This document shows, piece by piece, positions 58,146-64,000 of a DNA stretch of 64,000 nt (its first letter is position 1; the number at the start of each line of letters is the position of its first letter). Below the pieces are notes generated by a model. The model saw nothing but the letters and a program-made list of their open reading frames with translations, had not been told where the DNA came from and ran no database searches. The translations under genes and the position numbers were made by a program. Origin of the DNA: Poindextera sp035604135 (GTDB lineage: Bacteria; Pseudomonadota; Alphaproteobacteria; Caulobacterales; Caulobacteraceae); contig DATNJB010000060.1 of assembly GCA_035604135.1 (NCBI GenBank), positions 179,767 through 243,766 of the forward strand, read 5' to 3'.

Positions 58146-59309
58146 ATGGCCGAAGAGACAGAGGTCAAGGAAGAGCCGGCCGCAGCGCCCGCCGAGCAGG
58201 CGGCCGAGCCCGCGCATGCCGAGCAGGCGGCCGAGCCGGCACCGGTCGCCGCCGAGGCTGCGGCGGACGCCGCGCCCGCCGCCGCGGGCGACGACTGGCA
58301 GGAGGGCGACGGGCCGCAGCCGGCGGAGCGGATCCTCAATCAGGACGAGATCGACAGCCTCCTGGGCTTCGACCTTTCCGACGACGACGCGGCTGACCGC
58401 ACGGGCATCCGCGCCATCATCAACTCCGCGCTCGTCTCCTACGAGCGGCTGCCCATGCTGGAGATCGTGTTCGACCGGCTGGTGCGGCTGATGACGACCT
58501 CCTTGCGCAACTTCACCAGCGACAACGTCGAGGTCAGCCTCGACAACATCTCTTCGATCCGCTTCGGCGACTACCTCAACTCGATCCCATTGCCGGCCAT
58601 CCTCTCGGTCTTCCGCGCGGAGGAGCTGGACAATTTCGGCCTCTTAACCGTCGACTCGAACCTGATCTATTCGATCGTCGACGTGCTGCTCGGCGGGCGG
58701 CGCGGAACCGCGGCAATGCGGATCGAGGGCCGGCCCTACACCACCATCGAGCGCGTGCTCGTGCAGCGGATGGTCGAGGTGGTGCTGGCCGACGCCCAGG
58801 CGGCGTTCGAACCCTTGACGCCAGTGACCTTCAACCTCGACCGGCTGGAGACCAATCCGCGGTTCGCCGCCATCGCCCGGCCGGCGAACGCAGCCATCCT
58901 CGTCAAGCTTCGCATCGACATGGAGGACCGCGGCGGGCGCATCGAGCTCCTGTTGCCCTACGCCACGCTCGAGCCGATCCGGAAGATGCTGTTGCAGCAG
59001 TTCATGGGCGAGAAGTTCGGGCGCGACAACATCTGGGAAGGCCACCTCGCGACCGAGCTTTGGACCACCCAGCTCGACGTGCGCGTCGTGCTCGACGAGC
59101 AGGTGGTCGACCTTCGCCGCGTGCTCGGCCTGAAGGTCGGCGACACGCTGGTGCTGAACGCCACGCCTGACAGCCTGGTCGAGCTGCGCGCCGGCCAGAT
59201 CTCGCTGACGCGCGGCCGCATGGGCCGCCGCAACCACAACATCGCCGTCTGCGTCGAGGCGCCGCTCTCGCCGGCCGCGAAAACCGCCATTCAAGGAGGG
59301 CAGACATGA
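58146..59309 (+). CDS. fliM: Flagellar motor switch protein with N-terminal extension
   Basis: The 387-residue protein contains the CheY-P-binding motif NQDEIDSLLGF at residues 65-75. It is preceded by about 60 Ala/Glu/Pro-rich residues, including a repeated EQAAEPA unit, where most FliM proteins start close to the motif. The middle domain (SYERLPMLEIVFDRLVRLMTTSLRNFTSDNVEVSL) and C-terminal SpoA domain (LDVRVVLDEQVVDLRRVLGLKVGDTLVL) are intact. The stop overlaps the next ATG by 4 bases. Confidence 0.96.
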   Translation: MAEETEVKEEPAAAPAEQAAEPAHAEQAAEPAPVAAEAAADAAPAAAGDDWQEGDGPQPAERILNQDEIDSLLGFDLSDDDAADRTGIRAIINSALVSYERLPMLEIVFDRLVRLMTTSLRNFTSDNVEVSLDNISSIRFGDYLNSIPLPAILSVFRAEELDNFGLLTVDSNLIYSIVDVLLGGRRGTAAMRIEGRPYTTIERVLVQRMVEVVLADAQAAFEPLTPVTFNLDRLETNPRFAAIARPANAAILVKLRIDMEDRGGRIELLLPYATLEPIRKMLLQQFMGEKFGRDNIWEGHLATELWTTQLDVRVVLDEQVVDLRRVLGLKVGDTLVLNATPDSLVELRAGQISLTRGRMGRRNHNIAVCVEAPLSPAAKTAIQGGQT

Positions 59310-59857
59310 GCCCGGTATCGCTGACGCTCGACCTTCTGCTGGCGGGGCTGCTCTTGCTCACGCTGATCTTCGGCCTGCGCCTCGACAAGCGGCTGAAGAC
59401 GCTGAACGCCAGCCAGGCCGAGTTCCAGGCGGCGATCGCCGACCTCGACCGCGCCGCGGCGCGCGCCGAGACGGGTCTGGCCGAGTTGCGCACGGCGATG
59501 GACGAGGCGGTCGACCTTCTGGGTGGGCGCATCGACAAGGCGCGCGAGCTGGCCGCCAAGCTGGAAACGCTGACGACCCAGGCGCAACGTGCCGGCGAGC
59601 GAGCGGCCACGGCCCCCGCTACACCCGCGGGGGGGCAGCGCTCCGGGCTCGATCGCGTATGGACCCGGCCGCCGGAGCACGGGTCCGCGCCGGGCAGCAC
59701 GCGCCGTGAGCCCGAACCGCCGCTCACGCTGACCCGCCGCGACGCCGTCCCGCCGCCCCGCCAGGCGCCGGCGCCCGCGCCGCGCTCGCGCGCGGCGGTC
59801 GACGATGAGCTGTTCGACGCGCCAGCGCTCCGCCGCGTCGCCGGAGCGCGCTCGTGA
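59306..59857 (+). CDS. DUF6468 membrane protein of the flagellar cluster (PflI-like?)
   Basis: The 183-residue protein has one N-terminal membrane segment (residues 5-25), a coiled-coil of about 70 residues (LDKRLKTLNASQAEFQAAIADLDRAAARAETGLAEL...) and a Pro/Arg-rich C-terminal tail. The position directly after fliM, overlapping by ATGA, matches the DUF6468 gene of Caulobacterales. One Caulobacter protein from this type of locus, PflI, affects flagellum positioning; equating the two is inference. Confidence 0.65.
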   Translation: MSPVSLTLDLLLAGLLLLTLIFGLRLDKRLKTLNASQAEFQAAIADLDRAAARAETGLAELRTAMDEAVDLLGGRIDKARELAAKLETLTTQAQRAGERAATAPATPAGGQRSGLDRVWTRPPEHGSAPGSTRREPEPPLTLTRRDAVPPPRQAPAPAPRSRAAVDDELFDAPALRRVAGARS

Positions 59858-61041
59858 GCCGCATCCCGCGCCTTCTGCCGCTGGTGGGCATCGCTATCGG
59901 CGGCGTGCTTGCCGTCAAGGTGGTGACCGAGGCGCCACAGATATGGGGCGCCACCCAAGCCTTCGCCGAGGACGTCGTGCATCCGGGCCAATCCAAGTCG
60001 GCGCTGCCGCCGGATGCCTCGATCCTCGGCAGCGCCAGCCCTGCAGGCGCCGCCAGTCCCGCCGGCGCGCCGCCGGCGATCTGCGCGCCGACGGCGGCCG
60101 AGCTCGCCAAGGAAGCCGGCCTCTCGCCGGCCGAGCTGCAGGTGTTGCAAAGCCTGTCGAACCGCCGCGGCGAGCTCGACCAGCGCGAGATGAGCCTCGA
60201 CACCCAGGTGCAGCTGATCGCCGCCGCCGAGGCCAAGCTCGACTCGCGCATCCAGGACATGAACACGTTGAAAGGCCAGATCGAAGGGCTCCTCGGCCAG
60301 GCGGACCAGCAGCAACAGGCCGACCAGCAGCGGCTCGTGCGCGTCTACGAGGACATGGATCCGAAGAAAGCGGCCGCGGCGATGACCGTCATGTCCGACG
60401 CCGTGCGCGTGCCGATCGCCGCGGCAATGAAAGAGCGCAAGCTCGCCGCCATCCTGCAGGCCATGCAGCCGGCCGACGCCAAGACGCTGACCGAGCTTTT
60501 GGCGCAGCGGACGGCGGGCTCGCCGGTCATCGCCAACGCCAAGGCGGCGCTGAACGGCCAACCGGCGCAGCCGGCGGCCCAGACCGCCGCCCAGCCCGCC
60601 GCTCCGGCGGACCAGAGTGCGCAAACGGCCCAGGCCGCCCCCAGCGACAAGGCGGCCAAGACCGGCAAGGGGACGAAGAACGCCAAGACCGCCAAGGGCG
60701 ACCAGGGTCCGGCGCCCGACCAGTCCGCGACTGCGGACGACAACGCCGCGGCCGCCAAGAGCCAGCCGACCGCCAAGACCCACCGCGTGGTGGCCCGCGC
60801 CAAAGCGCGGCCGAAGCAGGCGCCGGCCGCTGTGGCTGTGAGCCAAGCGCAGGCCAAGGCGGGCAAGACCACGCCGACCTCACAGACCGCCCAGCCGGCC
60901 GCGGTGGCGTCGAACGCAACGAAGACGCTGCCGCCCCAGGCCGGCGCGGCGAAGGGGCAGCCGGCGGCCGCGACGGCAAAGACGCAAGGCGCGCCGGCCA
61001 AGGCCGCGCCGCCGGTCCCGCCTAACGCCACGATCGGCTGA
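59854..61041 (+). CDS. MotE/FliG-middle-like flagellar protein
   Basis: The 395-residue protein (GTG start overlapping the preceding stop) has an N-terminal membrane or signal segment. A coiled coil follows (SNRRGELDQREMSLDTQVQLIAAAEAKLDSRI, about 110-160) and then a MotE-type domain (VRVYEDMDPKKAAAAMTVM...MKERKLAAILQAMQPADAKTLTELLAQR, about 164-225). The C-terminal ~170 residues are low-complexity Ala/Lys/Gln/Pro sequence of unknown role. MotE proteins chaperone periplasmic motor components in rhizobia. Confidence 0.75.
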   Translation: MSRIPRLLPLVGIAIGGVLAVKVVTEAPQIWGATQAFAEDVVHPGQSKSALPPDASILGSASPAGAASPAGAPPAICAPTAAELAKEAGLSPAELQVLQSLSNRRGELDQREMSLDTQVQLIAAAEAKLDSRIQDMNTLKGQIEGLLGQADQQQQADQQRLVRVYEDMDPKKAAAAMTVMSDAVRVPIAAAMKERKLAAILQAMQPADAKTLTELLAQRTAGSPVIANAKAALNGQPAQPAAQTAAQPAAPADQSAQTAQAAPSDKAAKTGKGTKNAKTAKGDQGPAPDQSATADDNAAAAKSQPTAKTHRVVARAKARPKQAPAAVAVSQAQAKAGKTTPTSQTAQPAAVASNATKTLPPQAGAAKGQPAAATAKTQGAPAKAAPPVPPNATIG

Positions 61042-61048
61042 CCTGGCG

Positions 61049-63928
61049 ATGCGCCTGAATCGTCTGCTCCGATCGTCCCTGGCGGCGATCGTGATGCTCG
61101 GCCTGATCGCGCCGAGCGGGCTCGCCGAGGGGCCGCCGGCGGTTCAGCATGCACCGGGCTCGGCGCTCGGCGTGAACGTCGCGCAATCGTCCGAATTCTC
61201 GCGCATCGAGTTCCGCTTTCCCGGAGGCGCCCACGTCACCACCCGCCGCGACGGTCAGAAGCTGATCCTTCACTTCAGCCGTTACATGAAGCCGGACATG
61301 ACACGGCTGCGCGTCGATCCGCCGCGCTTCCTGAAAGGGGCGGAGGATCGCGACGCCGGAGGTCTCGAGATCACGCTCACGCTTGCGGACGGAGCCGATG
61401 CCAAAGTCGGCGAGGGCGACGGCGTGATCGCCGTCAACCTCTTCGCCGCCCAGACCCCCGCCCCGGCGCCGGGCGCGCAGCCGGTCGCGGCGGCGAACCG
61501 CCCGAACCCCGTTCCCGACTCCGGAGTCGTCAAGGTTCTCGCCCGCCAGCAGGGGGAACAGCTCGTCCTCGACTTTCCGTGGAAGGCGCAACTGGGCGCG
61601 GCGGTGTTCCACCGCGGCCAGGCGATCTGGATCGTCTTCGACGCGGCGGCCCGCCTGGATCTCTCGGCTTTGCCGCACGGCTCGCCGATGTTCACGGCCG
61701 TGGCCCCGATCCAGGGCCCCGACTACACCGCGCTGCGCTTCGACGCGCCCGCCGGAGAGTCCGTCGCGGCGAGCGCGCAGGGCGCCGACTGGACGATCAC
61801 GCTCGCGCAGGCGCCGCTGCAGGCGCCGGATCAGGTGAAGATCGCCCGCGACGATGAGTCGGCCACCGGCGCGCTCCAGGTGACGATGGCCGGCTCGACG
61901 CACGTGTTCTGGGTCGCCGATCCGACGGTTGGCGATCGCATCGGCGTCGTCACCGCGCTCGCGCCGGCCAAGGGCCTGGCCGCGCCGCGCCAGTACGTCG
62001 ACCTGGCGCTCTTCCCGTCCGCCAATGGGCTCGCGCTGCAGCCGACTGCGGACGATCTCCTGGTCACCACCGACGGCGACCTAGTCACCATTGGCCGCCC
62101 GACCGGGCTCGCGCTCTCCAGCCAGTCTGGGCAGACCGTCGCGGCCAACGGTCCCAACCTGCCACAGCCGACGACGCGCCCGGGGCTCATCGACTTCGAC
62201 GCCTGGTCGAAGACCGGCGTCGGCGGCTTCGTTGCGCGCTACGACGCCCTGCAGGGGGCCGCCGCCGACGAGGCCGCCAAGGGCAAGGACGCCCCCATGC
62301 TGGCCCGCATGGGCCTTGCCCGCTTCCTGGTCGGCTCGGAACTGTCGTTCGAGGCGATTGGCCTCCTCGACCTCAACGCCAAGGTCCAGCCCAACCTGCT
62401 CGGCGACCCCGAGTTCCGCGGTCTGCGCGGGGCCGCGAAAGCCATGGCCGGGCGCTACAAGGAGGCGCAGGCCGAGTTTTCGGCCCCCGTCGTGGGCGAC
62501 GACCCCGCGAGCTCGCTCTGGCGCGGCTACATCGACGCCAAGCTCAGCCAGTGGTCGGACGCCCGGTCCGAGTTCCAGAAAGGCGCGCCGGCCTGGGGGC
62601 AGTTCACGCCCCGCTGGCGCGCGCGCTTCGCCAGAGAGGACGCCGAGGCGGCCCTGGCGTTGAACGACACCAAGATCGCCGCGGGCGAGGTGCAGGCGGC
62701 GCTCGACAGCGCCGGCGACGACCCGATCGAGCAACTGGCGATCAGGCTTATCCAGGCGCGGCTCATCGAGGCCGAGGGCGACAAGCCAGGCGCGCTAAGG
62801 GTCTACGATGCGATCTCGACGGTGAACCTGCCCTGGCTATCGGCGCCGGCGCTGTTGCACGCCACCCAGATCCGCCTGGCCCAGGGCGCGCTGCAGCCCA
62901 ATCAGGCTGCCGACATCCTCGATGGCCTGCGCTACCGCTGGCGGGGCGACGCGACCGAGCTCGAGACCATCCGCACGCTGGCGCAGATCTACCTGAGCAT
63001 GGGTCGCTATCGCGAGGCGCTCGACGCGCTGCGTTCGGCCGGCCAGCACCTGCCCGACCTGCCGGAAGCGGTCGACCTCGAGAACGATCTCTCGAACGCC
63101 TTCCGCAACCTGTTCCTGAACGGCCAGGCTGATGGCCTGCAGCCGGTGCAGGCGCTGGCGTTGTTCTACGATTTCAAGGATCTGACCCCGATCGGCGCCG
63201 ACGGCGACCTGATCGTGCGCAAGCTCGCCCGCCGGCTGGTCGACGTCGACCTCCTCGGTCAGGCCGCCGAGCTGCTCAAATATCAGGAAGAGAACCGGCT
63301 GGACGGCGTGCCGAAGGCCGAGGTCGCAGCCGACCTCGCCACCATCGACCTGATGAACCGCCAGCCAGAGGCGGCGATCGATGCGCTGAACGAGTCACGC
63401 ACGACGCTCTTGCCCACCTCGCTCACCGCCGAGCGGCGGGTGATCGAGGCGCGCGCTTGGTTGATGCTCGGCCAGTACGACCACGCGCTGGAGATCGTCG
63501 AGGGCGACAAGTCCGCCGACGCCATAAACGTCCGCGCCGAGGTGGCCTGGCGCAAGCAGGACTGGGCAAGCTCTGCCTCGCAACTGGAGGGTATGCTTGG
63601 CGACCGCTGGAAGAACACGGCGCCGTTGAGCACCGAGGAGGAGGGGCGCCTGCTCCGCTGCGCCATCTCGCTCAGCCTGGCCAAAGACGACGCCGGTCTG
63701 GCGCGGTTGCGCGCCCACTACAGCAGCTTCGTCGACAAGGCGCAGCAGCCCGACGCGCTCCGCGTGGCGCTGGCGGGCATGAACTCCGACGCATCGTCCA
63801 TAGGCGACGTCGCCCGCGCCGCCGCCGAAGCCGACACCTTCGTCGGCTGGGTGCAGGCGATGAAGCAGAAGTTCCGCGACACCCCGACCAACCAGACGGT
63901 GGCGGCGGGCGCGTCGACCAGCGGCTAA
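61049..63928 (+). CDS. Large exported protein with AMIN-like and TPR-like regions
   Basis: The 959-residue protein has a signal peptide (LLRSSLAAIVMLGLIAPSGLA). Residues 40-130 (FSRIEFRFPGGAHVTTRRDGQKLILHFSRYMKPD) resemble an AMIN-type beta domain, perhaps repeated near 150-240. From about residue 380 it is helical repeats of TPR type, for example SMGRYREALDALRSAGQHLPDLPEAVDLENDL. It follows the MotE-like gene by 7 bases, so it is in the flagellar transcript and probably acts in the periplasm. Its function is unknown. Confidence 0.72.
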   Translation: MRLNRLLRSSLAAIVMLGLIAPSGLAEGPPAVQHAPGSALGVNVAQSSEFSRIEFRFPGGAHVTTRRDGQKLILHFSRYMKPDMTRLRVDPPRFLKGAEDRDAGGLEITLTLADGADAKVGEGDGVIAVNLFAAQTPAPAPGAQPVAAANRPNPVPDSGVVKVLARQQGEQLVLDFPWKAQLGAAVFHRGQAIWIVFDAAARLDLSALPHGSPMFTAVAPIQGPDYTALRFDAPAGESVAASAQGADWTITLAQAPLQAPDQVKIARDDESATGALQVTMAGSTHVFWVADPTVGDRIGVVTALAPAKGLAAPRQYVDLALFPSANGLALQPTADDLLVTTDGDLVTIGRPTGLALSSQSGQTVAANGPNLPQPTTRPGLIDFDAWSKTGVGGFVARYDALQGAAADEAAKGKDAPMLARMGLARFLVGSELSFEAIGLLDLNAKVQPNLLGDPEFRGLRGAAKAMAGRYKEAQAEFSAPVVGDDPASSLWRGYIDAKLSQWSDARSEFQKGAPAWGQFTPRWRARFAREDAEAALALNDTKIAAGEVQAALDSAGDDPIEQLAIRLIQARLIEAEGDKPGALRVYDAISTVNLPWLSAPALLHATQIRLAQGALQPNQAADILDGLRYRWRGDATELETIRTLAQIYLSMGRYREALDALRSAGQHLPDLPEAVDLENDLSNAFRNLFLNGQADGLQPVQALALFYDFKDLTPIGADGDLIVRKLARRLVDVDLLGQAAELLKYQEENRLDGVPKAEVAADLATIDLMNRQPEAAIDALNESRTTLLPTSLTAERRVIEARAWLMLGQYDHALEIVEGDKSADAINVRAEVAWRKQDWASSASQLEGMLGDRWKNTAPLSTEEEGRLLRCAISLSLAKDDAGLARLRAHYSSFVDKAQQPDALRVALAGMNSDASSIGDVARAAAEADTFVGWVQAMKQKFRDTPTNQTVAAGASTSG

Positions 63929-64000
63929 GCGCGTTCCTCCGGCGCGGTGCGTCGTGGCGGCAAGCCTGGGGCTGCCAGAGGCTCCCGCCGCCTGCCGTCG

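Noticed and set aside
59002..60846. A 614-codon minus-strand frame in the flagellar block
   Set aside because: It is antisense to fliM, the DUF6468 gene and the MotE-like gene, all of which have family matches; its translation is Gly/Arg/Leu-biased shadow sequence.
1..64000. CRISPR arrays, tRNA or rRNA genes, prophage or insertion sequences
   Set aside because: No spaced direct repeats, tRNA cloverleaf-like segments, rRNA-like stretches, transposase, integrase or phage structural frames were recognised. This was by reading only; tRNAscan-SE or an IS search could overturn it.

Overview
The window is GC-rich (roughly two-thirds G+C by eye) chromosomal DNA, apparently from an alphaproteobacterium of the order Caulobacterales, most like Phenylobacterium or Caulobacter. 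Three things suggest this. There is a flagellar block with divergent flgF-flgG-flgA-flgH and fliL-fliM-DUF6468-MotE-like genes. An ilvBN operon sits behind an attenuator. A sigma-54 promoter with an FlbD-like site precedes flgF. I see no rRNA, tRNA, CRISPR array, prophage or insertion sequence. The species call is inference.

Layout. 1-9,200 is mainly housekeeping: a truncated TetR regulator, an IspZ-like membrane protein, a PhyH oxygenase, an epoxide-hydrolase-like enzyme, ilvN-ilvB with leader peptide and terminator, a Tat-exported MBL hydrolase, miaA and serB (whose start codons interlock), and a HAD phosphatase. 9,200-19,600 holds a CmcJ/NvfI-type oxygenase, a PNPOx-like flavoprotein, Mrp, two tandem GPH-type transporters, a ParDE module whose toxin has no normal start codon, and a MFE-2-like SDR. 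17,400-21,500 is a metal island: CopA-type ATPase, CsoR-type repressor with a shared operator, a SHOCT protein and ChrA. 21,600-24,450 is a three-gene ABC exporter.

26,900-35,900 is acyl-CoA and lipid metabolism: CoA transferase, two acyl-CoA dehydrogenases, an enoyl-CoA hydratase, SDRs, luciferase-like monooxygenases (one frameshifted) and a thioesterase. Two inverted-repeat elements flank one monooxygenase. 36,000-44,050 is a mixed accessory stretch: lipoprotein hydrolase, a second PhyH enzyme, two VOC proteins, SDR, histidine phosphatase, HDAC-family deacetylase, GNAT and a CoxE-like VWA protein.

44,100-50,200 is the most unusual block. It holds a membrane Ser/Thr kinase, a PP2C phosphatase, an FHA-SpoIIE phosphatase, a STAS protein, an RsbW-like ATPase, and a second membrane protein with the same extracytoplasmic domain as the kinase. 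Together they look like a phosphorylation circuit joined to a partner-switching module; the input and output are not visible here. 50,200-54,150 has a TetR regulator, xseB, a short-chain prenyl synthase and dxs (isoprenoid precursors). 54,200-63,930 is the flagellar block. It ends with a MotE-like protein and a 959-residue exported protein with an AMIN-like N-terminus and TPR-like repeats.
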